From positions 62,001 to 126,000 of the forward strand of contig NZ_LHVO01000058.1 in the NCBI RefSeq assembly GCF_001269925.1: a DNA stretch of 64,000 nt, read 5' to 3'. The stretch's first letter is position 1. Each line of letters begins with the position of its first letter. Below the pieces are notes generated by a model that did no database searches, was not told the origin of the DNA, and saw only the letters and a program-made list of their open reading frames with translations. Shown here one piece after another: positions 35,020 to 44,269 of this stretch. Made by a program: the position numbers and the translations under genes. Source of the DNA: Pseudomonas sp. MIACH (GTDB taxonomy: Bacteria > Pseudomonadota > Gammaproteobacteria > Pseudomonadales > Pseudomonadaceae).

Positions 35020-35049
35020 GTTCACACCAACCCAAGGGAATGAGTTGCC

Positions 35050-35925
35050 ATGACTGCTGAATTGATCGTCGACGCCCGCAATGCCGTGGGCGAATGCCCG
35101 GTATGGGTGCCCGAAGAAAACGCCCTGTACTGGGTGGACATCCCCAACGGCGGCCTGCAACGCTGGAGCGCCGCCACCGGCCACGTTGCCGCCTGGAAAG
35201 CCCCGCAGATGCTCGCCTGCATTGCCCGCACCACGGCGGGCAACTGGGTCGCCGGGATGGAAACTGGTTTCTTCCAACTCACGCCGCACAACGACGGCAG
35301 CCTCGATACCACGCCGTTGGCCAGCGTCGAGCACCCACGCCCGGACATGCGCCTGAACGACGGCCGCTGTGATCGCCAAGGGCGTTTCTGGGCCGGTAGC
35401 ATGGTGCTGAACATGGGGGCGAATGCGGCCGAAGGCATCCTCTATCGCTATGCATCGGGTTCAGCGCCCCATGCCCAGCTCGACGGTTTTATCACCCTGA
35501 ACGGCCTGGCCTTCAGCCCCGATGGCCGCACGATGTACGCCTCGGATTCGCACCCGCTGGTCCAGCAGATCTGGACCTTCGACTACGACATCGACACCGG
35601 CACGCCGTCCAATCGCCGCGTGTTCGTCGATATGCACCAGCACCTCGGCCGTCCCGATGGCGCCGCCGTAGACGCCGATGGCTGCTACTGGATCTGCGCC
35701 AACGACGCCGGCCTGATCCACCGCTTCACCCCCGAGGGGCGCCTGGACCGCTCCCTCACCGTACCGGTGAAAAAACCCACCATGTGCGCCTTCGGCGGCA
35801 GCCGCCTGGACACCCTGTTCGTCACCTCGATCCGTGACGACCAGAGTGAACAGTCAGTGTCCGGCGGCGTGTTCGCCCTCAACCCCGGCGTCCAAGGACT
35901 GCCTGAACCGACGTTCACCCTCTAG
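35050..35925 (+). CDS. SMP-30/gluconolactonase-family lactonase
   Basis: 291 residues, six-bladed propeller of the SMP-30/LRE family: GECPVWVPEENALYWVDI (metal-binding Glu), MRLNDGRCDRQGRFWAGSM, LNGLAFSPDGRTMYASDS and GRPDGAAVDADGCYWI with metal Asn/Asp residues. Thirty bp after udh. The likely role is to open the galactaro- or glucaro-lactone made by Udh. The exact lactone is inferred from context. Confidence 0.88.
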   Translation: MTAELIVDARNAVGECPVWVPEENALYWVDIPNGGLQRWSAATGHVAAWKAPQMLACIARTTAGNWVAGMETGFFQLTPHNDGSLDTTPLASVEHPRPDMRLNDGRCDRQGRFWAGSMVLNMGANAAEGILYRYASGSAPHAQLDGFITLNGLAFSPDGRTMYASDSHPLVQQIWTFDYDIDTGTPSNRRVFVDMHQHLGRPDGAAVDADGCYWICANDAGLIHRFTPEGRLDRSLTVPVKKPTMCAFGGSRLDTLFVTSIRDDQSEQSVSGGVFALNPGVQGLPEPTFTL

Positions 35926-35976
35926 CTGCATCGCTGTGCCTTGAATACAACAATAACAACACAGGAGTGACCTCCC

Positions 35977-36939
35977 ATGGACTTCAAACGCACCTTGCTC
36001 GCCGCCGCAGTCTTTACCCTCAGCAGCGCCGCCCACGCGCTGGAAATCAAATTTGCCGACATCCACCCCGCGGGCTACCCCACCGTTGTCGCCGAAGAAA
36101 ACATGGGCAAGGCCCTGACCAAGGAAAGCAACGGCGAACTGACCTTCAAGTACTTCCCAGGCGGCGTGCTGGGCTCCGAGAAGGAAGTGGTCGAACAGGC
36201 CCAGGTCGGCGCCGTGCAGATGACGCGCGTCAGCCTCGGCATCGTCGGGCCGGTGGTGCCGGACGTGAACGTGTTCAACCTGCCGTTCGTGTTCCGCGAC
36301 CAGGCGCATATGCGCAAGGTCATCGATGGCGAGATCGGCGATGAGATCCTCGCCAAGATCACCGACTCCGAGTTCGGCCTGGTGGCCCTGGCCTGGATGG
36401 ACGGCGGCACGCGCAACCTCTACACCAAGAAGCCGGTGCGCAAGATCGAAGACCTCAAGGGCATGAAGATCCGTGTGCAAGGCAACCCGCTGTTCATCGA
36501 TGCCTTCAACGCGATGGGCGCCAACGGCATTGCCATGGACACCGGCGAGATCTTCAGCGCCCTGCAGACCGGGGTGATCGACGGCGCGGAGAACAACCCG
36601 CCGACCCTGCTCGAACACAACCACTTCCAGAACGCCAAGTACTACACCCTCACCGAGCACCTGATCCTGCCTGAGCCCATCGTGATGTCGAAAATCACCT
36701 GGAACAAGCTCACCCCGGCGCAACAGGTCATGGTCAAAAACGCCGCCAAGGCCGCCCAGGCCGATGAGCGCGCGCTGTGGGATGCCAAGTCCGCCAGCAG
36801 TGAGGAAAAACTCAAAAAGGCCGGTGTCGAGTTCATCACCGTCGACAAAAAGCCCTTCTATGACGCCACCGCAGCGGTTCGCGCCAAGTACGGCGCGCCT
36901 TACGCCGACATCATCGCGCGCATCGACGCCGTTCAATAA
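35977..36939 (+). CDS. TRAP transporter solute-binding protein (DctP type)
   Basis: 320 residues. Signal peptide 1-22 (cleavage after AHA), mature start LEIKFADIHPAGYPTVVAEENMG. DctP-family features: the PGGVLGSEKEVVEQAQVGAVQM segment and the substrate-carboxylate arginine in KIRVQGNPLFIDAFNAMGAN, then GEIFSALQTGVIDGAENNPPTL. It binds an organic acid in the periplasm; near udh a uronate or aldarate is the best guess. GGAGTG precedes the ATG. Confidence 0.93.
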   Translation: MDFKRTLLAAAVFTLSSAAHALEIKFADIHPAGYPTVVAEENMGKALTKESNGELTFKYFPGGVLGSEKEVVEQAQVGAVQMTRVSLGIVGPVVPDVNVFNLPFVFRDQAHMRKVIDGEIGDEILAKITDSEFGLVALAWMDGGTRNLYTKKPVRKIEDLKGMKIRVQGNPLFIDAFNAMGANGIAMDTGEIFSALQTGVIDGAENNPPTLLEHNHFQNAKYYTLTEHLILPEPIVMSKITWNKLTPAQQVMVKNAAKAAQADERALWDAKSASSEEKLKKAGVEFITVDKKPFYDATAAVRAKYGAPYADIIARIDAVQ

Positions 36940-37004
36940 CTTCTCCAGCCTCTCGAAAAGGCCCGGCGCGGTCTGCACCGACGCGCCCGGTTACGGTGAA
37001 CGCC

Positions 37005-37532
37005 ATGAAGAATCTGCTGCTGCGCATCAACGACCGCATCTACATGACCTGCATCTGGGTCGCCGGCCTCTCGGTTCTCGGCGTCGCACTGATCATCCCC
37101 TGGGGCATCTTCGCCCGCTACGTCCTCGGCACCGGCTCCAGTTGGCCGGAACCCACCGCCATCCTGCTGATGCTGGTGTTCACCTTTATCGGCGCCGCCG
37201 CCAGCTACCGCGCCGGCGCGCATATGTCAGTGGCCATGATCACGGACCGCCTGCCGCCCGCCCAGCGCCGCATCGTCGGCATCTTTTCACAATTGCTCAT
37301 GGCGACCATCTGCCTGTTCATGGCCATCTGGGGCACCAAGCTGTGCCTGTCGACCTGGAACCAGTTCATGAGCGCCATCCCGACCCTGCGCGTGGGCATC
37401 ACCTATATGCCGATCCCGATCGGCGGCGTGCTGACCCTGGTGTTCGTGCTGGAGAAACTCCTGCTCGGTGACCAGAGCAACCGGCGCGTAGTGCGCTTCG
37501 ACCTGGTGGAAGAAAGCGAAGGGGCTGCCTGA
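37005..37532 (+). CDS. TRAP transporter small permease (DctQ type)
   Basis: 175 residues, four membrane helices, DctQ family: WVAGLSVLGVALIIPWGIFARYVLG, then the WPEPTAILLMLVFTFIGAAASYRAGAHM helix pair typical of the family. I use ATG 37005; a GTG at 36996 is an alternative and neither has a strong Shine-Dalgarno. It lies between the binding protein and large permease genes, one base from the latter. Confidence 0.9.
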   Translation: MKNLLLRINDRIYMTCIWVAGLSVLGVALIIPWGIFARYVLGTGSSWPEPTAILLMLVFTFIGAAASYRAGAHMSVAMITDRLPPAQRRIVGIFSQLLMATICLFMAIWGTKLCLSTWNQFMSAIPTLRVGITYMPIPIGGVLTLVFVLEKLLLGDQSNRRVVRFDLVEESEGAA

Positions 37533-37533
37533 T

Positions 37534-38814
37534 ATGGACGCATTGATTCTGTTGGGCAGCTTTATCGCGTTGATCCTGATCGGCATGCCGGTGGCCCACG
37601 CGCTCGGGCTTGCCGCGTTGATTGGCGCGTGGTGGATCGACATCCCGTTCCAGGCCCTGATGATTCAGGTTGCAGGCGGGGTGAACAAGTTTTCGCTGAT
37701 GGCGATTCCGTTCTTCGTGCTCGCGGGGGCGATCATGGCCGAGGGCGGCATGTCGCGCCGGCTGGTGGCGTTTGCCGGGGTGCTGGTGGGGTTTGTGCGC
37801 GGCGGCCTGTCCCTGGTGAACATCATGGCCTCGACGTTTTTCGGCGCCATCTCCGGCTCATCCGTAGCCGACACCGCCTCGGTGGGCTCGGTGCTGATCC
37901 CGGAAATGGAGCGGCGCGGGTATCCCCGGGAGTTCGCCACGGCGGTGACCATCAGCGGCTCGGTACAGGCGCTGCTGACCCCGCCCAGTCATAACTCGGT
38001 GCTCTACTCCCTGGCGGCCGGCGGCACCGTTTCAATCGCCTCGCTGTTCATGGCCGGCGTGGTGCCTGGGTTGTTGATGAGCGCGTGCCTGATGGTGCTG
38101 TGCCTGATCTTCGCGAAGAAACGCGACTACCCCAAGGGCGAAGTGATCCCGCTCAAGCAAGCGCTGAAAATCTGCGCCGACGCGCTGTGGGGCCTGATGG
38201 CCATGGTGATCATCCTCGGCGGCATCCTGTCGGGCATTTTCACTGCCACCGAGTCCGCCGCGATTGCCGTGCTGTGGGCGTTCTTCGTGACCATGTTCAT
38301 CTACCGCGACTACAAATGGAGCGAGCTGCCCAAGCTGATGCACCGCACGGTGCGCACCATTTCCATCGTGATGATCCTGATCGCCTTCGCCGCCAGCTTC
38401 GGCTACATCATGACCCTGATGCAGATCCCGGCGAAGATCACCACCCTGTTCCTGACCCTGTCGGACAACCGCTACGTGATCCTGATGTGCATCAACGCCA
38501 TGCTGCTGTTGCTCGGCACAGTGATGGACATGGCGCCGCTGATCCTGATCCTCACGCCGATCCTGCTGCCGGTAGTGCTCGGTATCGGCGTCGACCCGGT
38601 GCACTTTGGCATGATCATGCTGGTCAACCTCGGCATTGGCTTGATTACGCCGCCGGTGGGTGCGGTGCTGTTCGTGGGCGCGGCGGTGGGCAAGGTGAGT
38701 ATCGAGAAGACCGTGAAGGCGCTGCTGCCGTTTTATGGCGTGCTGTTCCTGGTGCTGATGGCGGTGACGTACATTCCGGCGCTGTCGCTATGGCTGCCAA
38801 GCGTGGTGTTGTGA
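37534..38814 (+). CDS. TRAP transporter large permease (DctM type)
   Basis: 426 residues, about 12 membrane segments of the DctM/ion-transporter superfamily. Markers: FSLMAIPFFVLAGAIMAEGGMSRRL, MASTFFGAISGSSVADTASVGSVLIPEMERRGYP and ITPPVGAVLFVGAAVGKVSIEKT. It forms the sodium-coupled translocation pathway with DctQ and DctP. Its stop TGA overlaps the ATG of the epimerase gene (ATGA), so the unit is one operon. Confidence 0.94.
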   Translation: MDALILLGSFIALILIGMPVAHALGLAALIGAWWIDIPFQALMIQVAGGVNKFSLMAIPFFVLAGAIMAEGGMSRRLVAFAGVLVGFVRGGLSLVNIMASTFFGAISGSSVADTASVGSVLIPEMERRGYPREFATAVTISGSVQALLTPPSHNSVLYSLAAGGTVSIASLFMAGVVPGLLMSACLMVLCLIFAKKRDYPKGEVIPLKQALKICADALWGLMAMVIILGGILSGIFTATESAAIAVLWAFFVTMFIYRDYKWSELPKLMHRTVRTISIVMILIAFAASFGYIMTLMQIPAKITTLFLTLSDNRYVILMCINAMLLLLGTVMDMAPLILILTPILLPVVLGIGVDPVHFGMIMLVNLGIGLITPPVGAVLFVGAAVGKVSIEKTVKALLPFYGVLFLVLMAVTYIPALSLWLPSVVL

Positions 38815-39674
38815 TGATGATTGAACTTGAAGACAACCTGACCCACCTCACCCTGAACCCGGCCGTGGGCGGCAGCCTCGTCAACTGGACGGTGCGCGCT
38901 ACCGGCCAGCCGCTGCTGCGCCATAACGACGAGCAGGCGGTCCATACTGGTTTGCCGGGCAAGCTGGGGTGCTATCCGTTGGTGCCCTGGTCCAACCGCA
39001 TTGCCCACGGCGGTTTTGACAACCCCGACGGTTGGCTCGCACTCACGCCCAACAGCCTGACCGATCCGCTGCCGATCCATGGCTCGGCCTGGCAACAGGC
39101 GTGGCAGGTGGTCAGCCACACGGCGGATGAAGTGGTGCTGGAGGTGCTGTGTGACACGCCGTTTGCCTATCGCGCCGAGCAGCGGATTCGCTTGAGCGAC
39201 GGGGTCTTGCGTATCGAGTTGCGGGTAACGCACCTGGCCGAAACAGCCGCATGGCATGGCGTGGGCTTGCATCCGTACTTTCCGCGCCGGCCGGGTACCC
39301 GGTTGCAGGCCAAGGCCGCACAGGTGTGGATGAGTGATGCGTCCAAGCTGCCGACCGGGTTGGCGCCGGTGCCGGGCGAGTGGGACTTCCAGGTATTGAA
39401 TACCCTGCCCGAAGGCCTGGTGGACAACGGGTTTTGCCAGTGGGATGGACATTGTCGGATCGAACAGCCGGACCTGGGCTATGCGCTGGAATGCCAGGCC
39501 AGCGGGGCCGATTACTTCCTGCTGTACTGCCCACCGGGGCTGGGGTTCTTTTGCATCGAGCCGGTGAGTCATCCGGTGAATGCTCATCACCTGGCGGGAC
39601 GGCCGGGCCTGAAACTGCTGGAACACAATCAGTCGGTCCAACTCAATTTCAACCTGAAATACACCCCCTTGTAG
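38814..39674 (+). CDS. Aldose 1-epimerase family protein
   Basis: 286 residues beginning MMIELEDNLTHLTLNP at ATG 38814 (38817 also possible), overlapping the DctM stop. Galactose-mutarotase-like fold: GCYPLVPWSNRIAHGGF (substrate Arg), GSAWQQAWQV in place of the family's His-Gly segment, the catalytic HGVGLHPYFPRR block, and FCIEPVSHPVNAHH with the catalytic Glu. Likely role: interconverting anomers of imported uronate to suit Udh. The stop codon TAG is formed by the first bases of a REP element. Confidence 0.88.
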   Translation: MMIELEDNLTHLTLNPAVGGSLVNWTVRATGQPLLRHNDEQAVHTGLPGKLGCYPLVPWSNRIAHGGFDNPDGWLALTPNSLTDPLPIHGSAWQQAWQVVSHTADEVVLEVLCDTPFAYRAEQRIRLSDGVLRIELRVTHLAETAAWHGVGLHPYFPRRPGTRLQAKAAQVWMSDASKLPTGLAPVPGEWDFQVLNTLPEGLVDNGFCQWDGHCRIEQPDLGYALECQASGADYFLLYCPPGLGFFCIEPVSHPVNAHHLAGRPGLKLLEHNQSVQLNFNLKYTPL

Positions 39675-39769
39675 GAGCGAGCTTGCTCGCGAAAAACCTC
39701 AGGGCAACGCGGGGCAGCAGGCGCCCCGCGTTATCGTTGACGATCTTCGCGAGCAAGCTCGCGCCTACA
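39671..39769. repeat. REPIN of a second family
   Basis: GTAGGAGCGAGCTTGCTCGC at the left and GCGAGCAAGCTCGCGCCTAC at the right, with a strong inner hairpin (CGCGGGGC ... GCCCCGCG). This family differs from TGTGGGAGGGGGC and has no cognate RAYT in the window. It lies between convergent transcripts. Confidence 0.88.
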
Positions 39770-39785
39770 GGGATCAGCGCCATGC

Positions 39786-40931
39786 TCACGGTGGAGAGTT
39801 TTTCAGCCGCCCAGCCGTGTCGATACTCACCACTACCGACAACCCCGGCCGCAACCGTTCACTCTCAGCCTGATCCGGGTCCACCGTAATCCTTACCGGC
39901 ACGCGCTGGGCAATCTTCACAAAGTTGCCCGTCGCGTTGTCCGCCTGCAACAGGCTGAACTCTGAGCCCGTGGCCGGGGAAATATGCTGCACCGTGCCGT
40001 GAAACCTGCGGTGGTTCAGCGCATCCACGGTGAAGGTCACCGGCTGGCCGACCTGCACATTGTCCATCTGGGTTTCCTTCATGTTGGCGATCACCCACAG
40101 CTGCTTCGGCACCAGTGCCATCAACTGCGCGCCGGAGTTGACGTAGGCCCCCAGACGCACGCCAATCTGCCCCAGCTGCCCATCACGCGGCGCCGTAATG
40201 CGGGTGTTGGACAGGTCGATACGCGCCAACTCCACTGCCGCCTCGGCACTCGCGACCGCCGCTTCCAGGGAACCGCGATTGACGATCACCGTTTGCAAAT
40301 CCTGCCGCGCAATTTCCAGGCTGGCCTGGGCCTGGGCCACCGCCGCGATGGTCTGCGCATTGGCGGCGCGGGTCACGTCCAGCTCGCGCTTGGACACCGA
40401 ACCGTCGCTGATCAACTCTTCGTTGCGGCGCAGGTCGGCGGTGCTTTTGCGCGCCTGGGCCTGGCTGTCCACCAGTGCGGCCTGGCGCAGCTTGATCGTC
40501 GCTTCGGCACTGTTGCGTTGCTGCACCACATTGGCCAGCGAGGCCTTCTGCACCGCCAATTGCGCCAGCGCCTGGTCGAGGCGTTGCTTGTAGATGCGGT
40601 CATCCAGCCGCACCAGCAGGTCGCCGGCCTTGACGTACTGGAAATCCTGCACCGGCACCTCGAACACATAGCCGCTCAGCTGCGGCCCGATGATGGTCAC
40701 CTGGCCACGCACCAAGGCGTTCTCGGTGGTTTCCACCGCGCTGCTGAACGGCGGCAATTGCCAGGCATACAGCACGATCAGCACCCCGACGATGGCAATC
40801 GCGGCAAAGCCCAGGGACGAGAGGATGCGCACGCGCAATGAGCGCGGCTCGGTGACCGTGGCGCCGGGCGGCGTGGTGCCTTCCGGGGTGGCGGCGATGG
40901 CGTTGGTGGTCGTGGTGGTCGGTTCGGTCAT
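39786..40931 (-). CDS. HlyD/EmrA-family efflux adaptor
   Basis: 381 residues. One N-terminal membrane anchor (about 33-52, SLGFAAIAIVGVLIVLYAW), a lipoyl half-domain (TTENALVRGQVTIIGPQLSGYVFEV), a long coiled coil (about 110-210) and the second lipoyl half (LSNTRITAPRDGQLGQIGVRLG). Start ATG overlaps the stop of the upstream MFS gene by four bases (ATGA). It works with the EmrB-like pump; an outer-membrane channel is not encoded here. Confidence 0.92.
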   Translation of the reverse strand: MTEPTTTTTNAIAATPEGTTPPGATVTEPRSLRVRILSSLGFAAIAIVGVLIVLYAWQLPPFSSAVETTENALVRGQVTIIGPQLSGYVFEVPVQDFQYVKAGDLLVRLDDRIYKQRLDQALAQLAVQKASLANVVQQRNSAEATIKLRQAALVDSQAQARKSTADLRRNEELISDGSVSKRELDVTRAANAQTIAAVAQAQASLEIARQDLQTVIVNRGSLEAAVASAEAAVELARIDLSNTRITAPRDGQLGQIGVRLGAYVNSGAQLMALVPKQLWVIANMKETQMDNVQVGQPVTFTVDALNHRRFHGTVQHISPATGSEFSLLQADNATGNFVKIAQRVPVRITVDPDQAESERLRPGLSVVVSIDTAGRLKNSPP

Positions 40932-42571
40932 GAAGTAGCGCCGCTGGGTTGAACGGGAGTGGCTGCTTTAGTGGTGCTCATCAGCCACAGACTGCGGATA
41001 AAGATCCAGATCATGGTCAGGATCGCGACAATCGCGATCAGCATGAACACATCGTTGTAGGCCATGACATTCGCCTCACGGGTCGCCGCCGTGGCCAGGC
41101 TGCGGATGCCCATGAGGTTACGCAGTTCCGGGTCGGCGACGATACCGCCATAGGCCGACCCGCCGCTCTGTACCCGCGCGGCCACACGCGGGTCGAGCAG
41201 GGTCAGGTGCTCGACGATCATGCTGGAGTGATACTTCTCGCGCACGATCTGGAACGTACCGAGCAAGGCCGCGCCGATCAGGCCGCCGAGGTTCTGGCAA
41301 ATCCCGAACATCACCGAAAAGCTCACCAGGTTACGGGGGTTGGCCAGCACGTTTTTGGTCCCCAGCACCATGGTCGGCCCCAGAAAGAACGTACCGCCGA
41401 AGCCTAGCAGGAACTGGCTGATGTACAGGTTCTGCGGGCGCGTGAGGTTGCTGGAGAAACTGTCCATCACCGAGCCGGTCGCCATCAGCGCCAGGGAAAT
41501 CACCAGCGGCATCAGCAGGTGCGCCGGGTTGATCGTCAGCGCACTGACCACCAACCCGGCGATCGCACCCGCCAGCATCACCACGTACAGCGTGTGCATC
41601 TGCTGGTAGCTCATGTTCAACATCTGCATGAACCCGACAGCGCCGGTGGACTGCTCCGACAGCACCATGCGAATCAGGATCACCGCCAGCGCCAGGCGAA
41701 TCATGGTGCCGCTGCCCAGCCAGCGCGTCATCAGCAGCGGGTTGGCGCGGTTATGCTCAATGGCCAGGCCGGCCATGATCAGCACCAGGGAACAGGCCGA
41801 GGCCACGCCGATCCACGGCGCTTCCAGCCACCAGTCGATACGCCCCAGGGACAGCACCGCGCACAGCAGGGCCACACCGCTGGCGAGGATGGCGAAGGTG
41901 AGGAAATCGAGTTTTTCAAAGGTCTTGAAGCGGTCGCCAGGGGGCAGCTTGAGCAGGAACACACAGCCCAGGCAGATCAGCGCCATGCCCAGTTCGAACA
42001 GGTACAAACCACGCCACTCGGCAATTTGCAGCAGGTCTTCGGAGAACAGTCGCGCCAGCGGCAAGGCCAACTGCGCCGTGCCCAACCCCAGCACCAGGGA
42101 TTTCAACCGCCACTTCGCCGGGAACGCCTGGATCATGTAGTACAAGCCCAACGAACTGAGCGCCGCGCCGACCATGCCATGGGCCGCCCGTACGGCGATG
42201 GCCGAGTTGAGGTCGTTGACGAACAAGTGGCCGAAGGTCACCAGCGCATAGAGCACCAGGAACACCTCGGTAAACGCCCGCAGGCCGAATTGCTGGCGAA
42301 ACTTCACCAGCAGCAGGTTCATGCACACGTTGGTCATCACATAGGCGGCGGGCAGCCAGGCCATTTCTGCGGTGGTCGCACCGAGGGCGCCTTGCAGGTA
42401 TTGCAGGTTGGCGATCACCAGCGCGTTGCCCAGGCCACCGGTGATTGCCACCAGCACGCCCACCAGCGCATACAGCCAGCGCTTGTGGGTGGGGTGCCAC
42501 GGCGTCGACGGCGAACCGGGCAGGCTCGGGCGCTCGTGGGGTTCCCAGGTGTGGGGGGTGTATTTATCCAT
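40928..42571 (-). CDS. MFS efflux pump, DHA2/EmrB-like
   Basis: 547 residues with about 14 membrane segments, DHA2 type. TM1 begins after a 30-residue cytoplasmic tail (HKRWLYALVGVLVAITGGLGNALVIANLQY). The stretch TTAEMAWLPAAYVMTNVCMNLLL corresponds to TM2, though the family's usual Trp-Val-Xaa-Thr motif is diverged. It follows the TetR gene by 116 bp in the same direction and could be co-transcribed with it; the gap holds an 11-bp perfect palindrome (TACTCAGAGTA, 42615-42625). Likely exports a hydrophobic or acidic toxic compound. Substrate unknown. Confidence 0.92.
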   Translation of the reverse strand: MDKYTPHTWEPHERPSLPGSPSTPWHPTHKRWLYALVGVLVAITGGLGNALVIANLQYLQGALGATTAEMAWLPAAYVMTNVCMNLLLVKFRQQFGLRAFTEVFLVLYALVTFGHLFVNDLNSAIAVRAAHGMVGAALSSLGLYYMIQAFPAKWRLKSLVLGLGTAQLALPLARLFSEDLLQIAEWRGLYLFELGMALICLGCVFLLKLPPGDRFKTFEKLDFLTFAILASGVALLCAVLSLGRIDWWLEAPWIGVASACSLVLIMAGLAIEHNRANPLLMTRWLGSGTMIRLALAVILIRMVLSEQSTGAVGFMQMLNMSYQQMHTLYVVMLAGAIAGLVVSALTINPAHLLMPLVISLALMATGSVMDSFSSNLTRPQNLYISQFLLGFGGTFFLGPTMVLGTKNVLANPRNLVSFSVMFGICQNLGGLIGAALLGTFQIVREKYHSSMIVEHLTLLDPRVAARVQSGGSAYGGIVADPELRNLMGIRSLATAATREANVMAYNDVFMLIAIVAILTMIWIFIRSLWLMSTTKAATPVQPSGATS

Positions 42572-42687
42572 TCGATGACCTAGATGACCCGACGGGTGAC
42601 GTCGGTAAAACCATTACTCAGAGTAGTAAACCTGAGCGGGGTTCATCTTGCCATCCTGGGCGCATCGGTGAGCGCCCATCTTGCCCC

Positions 42688-43275
42688 TCATGCGCTGCTT
42701 TCTTTACTCGATGGCAGGGATGCCATTATCTCAGCGCGGCACGTTTCCAATATTTCATCCGCGAGGGGTGAGTCATCCGGACACGCCCGTGACAGCATGA
42801 CCGCACCGATTGCATGGGCCAGCAGGTCGATCATCTTCGCGCGGGCCTCTTGCCTGGCGACATCCATTCCCGCCGTGTACTTGTCCTCAAGCGCCGCCAG
42901 CGTGTTTTCAACGCCACTGGCAAAGGTCGCCTTCAGATCATCTGACTGACGGGCGGCGTCACCACACAGGGCTGCCAGGGTGCACCCCTCTCCCCTGCCG
43001 TCTCTGTGATCCCTGGACACGTACAGGTTCACAAAACCCGGCACGTCGAGATCGCACGTACTCGACAGGGATTTTGCCAGGCTATTTTCGGCCGCTTCAG
43101 CCATCAAGTCGGCCTTGGAGCCGAAGTGCTTGTAGAAGCCTCCCTGGGTAAAACCGGCGGTAGCCATGAGCTCGGCCACACCCACACCGTCATAGCCACG
43201 CTCACGAAACAGCTCTGACGCCGTCTCCACAATATGAGCTCGATTGGCGAGTGATTGCGTCTTGGTGATCTTCAT
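42688..43275 (-). CDS. TetR-family regulator
   Basis: 195 residues. HTH at about 12-58 (HIVETASELFRERGYDGVGVAELMATAGFTQGGFYKHFGSKADLM). The C-terminal part (TLAALCGDAARQSDDLKATFASGVENTLAAL) resembles TetR proteins next to SDR and quinone-reductase genes. It is divergent from the SDR operon, with the 52-bp palindrome between them, and upstream of the EmrAB pump. I infer that it represses itself and both sides until an electrophile or carbonyl compound binds. Confidence 0.92.
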   Translation of the reverse strand: MKITKTQSLANRAHIVETASELFRERGYDGVGVAELMATAGFTQGGFYKHFGSKADLMAEAAENSLAKSLSSTCDLDVPGFVNLYVSRDHRDGRGEGCTLAALCGDAARQSDDLKATFASGVENTLAALEDKYTAGMDVARQEARAKMIDLLAHAIGAVMLSRACPDDSPLADEILETCRAEIMASLPSSKESSA

Positions 43276-43317
43276 TTCGCGCCCCTGGGACCTCTGAACA
43301 ATGGCCTGACTATACTC

Positions 43318-43369
43318 TGATGTCGGTCATAATCAAAACTGTTGACAGCTTTGATTATGACCGACATCA
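43318..43369. promoter_or_regulatory. 52-bp palindromic operator with divergent promoters
   Basis: A 20-bp arm beginning TGATGTCGGTCATAATC (43318-43337) is repeated perfectly in inverse at 43350-43369. The 12-bp centre includes CTGT-TG-ACAG. Each arm carries the edge TCATAA/TTATGA, and 43355-43372 is a full dyad TTATGA-N6-TCATAA, so two operator copies are likely. TTGACA at 43342-43347 with CATCAT 17 bp later could serve the SDR gene; on the minus strand TTGATT-N16-TATAGT (43336 to 43309) could serve tetR. Confidence 0.8.
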
Positions 43370-43452
43370 TAAAACCACCAGCGCATGTCTCTGCGGCTGT
43401 GCGGCGCGGATCGCCGTCTCTGATCATCCTGAACCATCAAGAGCATCTACTT

Positions 43453-44241
43453 ATGAGCACCCCAGAAACCGTACTGATTACCGGCGCCTCAACAGGCATC
43501 GGCGCGACCTACGCCGAGCGTTTTGCCCAACGTGGGCACAACCTGGTGCTGGTAGCCCGCGATAAAGGCCGGCTGGACGCACTGGCCTCCCGGCTGCGTG
43601 ATAAACACGCGGTTTCCATTGATGTGATCCAAGCCGACCTGACTCACACCAGCGATCTGATCACCGTCGAAGCTCGCCTGCGTGATGACGCCAGTATCGG
43701 CATCCTTGTGAACAACGCGGGCGCCGCCCTCTCCGGCAACTTCATCGAGCAATCCATCGACAGCGTTACCAACCTGGTCGCGCTCAACACCACCGCCTTG
43801 GTGCGACTTGCCAGCGCCATCGCTCCACGCCTGGCACACGCCGGTAACGGCGCGATTATCAACATTGGCTCGGTGGTGGGGCTGGCACCGGAATTCGGCA
43901 TGAGCGTCTACGGTGCGACCAAAGCGTTTGTGCTGTTTCTATCCCAAGGACTGAGCCTTGAGCTCTCACCCAAAGGCGTCTACGTGCAAGCTGTCCTGCC
44001 AGCCGCCACCCGCACGGAAATCTGGGATCGCGCAGGCATCGACATCAATACCCTGAGCGAAATCATGAGCGTGGACGAACTGGTCGATGCGGCGCTGGTC
44101 GGTTTTGATCGTCGCGAGCCGGTGACCATTCCGCCATTGCAGGACGCCGCGCGCTGGGATGCTCTGCAGGCCGCCCGCCAAGGTTTGCTCTCAGAGATTC
44201 GCCAATCGGTCGTCGCCGAGCGTTATCAAGCCCAGGCGTGA
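43453..44241 (+). CDS. SDR-family oxidoreductase
   Basis: 262 residues, classical short-chain dehydrogenase. Cofactor motif TGASTGIGATYAERFA, NNAGAA, catalytic Ser in IINIGSVVGL and YGATKAF (YxxxK). I start at ATG 43453 (MSTPETVLITGAS); the longer frame reaches back into the palindrome. First gene of a three-gene operon under the divergent TetR. Substrate unknown; this class often reduces aldehydes or ketones. Confidence 0.91.
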   Translation: MSTPETVLITGASTGIGATYAERFAQRGHNLVLVARDKGRLDALASRLRDKHAVSIDVIQADLTHTSDLITVEARLRDDASIGILVNNAGAALSGNFIEQSIDSVTNLVALNTTALVRLASAIAPRLAHAGNGAIINIGSVVGLAPEFGMSVYGATKAFVLFLSQGLSLELSPKGVYVQAVLPAATRTEIWDRAGIDINTLSEIMSVDELVDAALVGFDRREPVTIPPLQDAARWDALQAARQGLLSEIRQSVVAERYQAQA

Positions 44242-44269
44242 TCGTCACGCGAACCATGAGAACTGAACG

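Noticed and set aside
38085..38813. Upstream in-frame extension of the aldose epimerase gene
   Set aside because: It is the shifted frame of the dctM gene; residues show no family match and the epimerase starts at the ATGA overlap.
42615..42625. TACTCAGAGTA palindrome upstream of the EmrB-like gene as an operator
   Set aside because: Eleven bp is too short to separate from chance and does not match the arm of the 52-bp palindrome.
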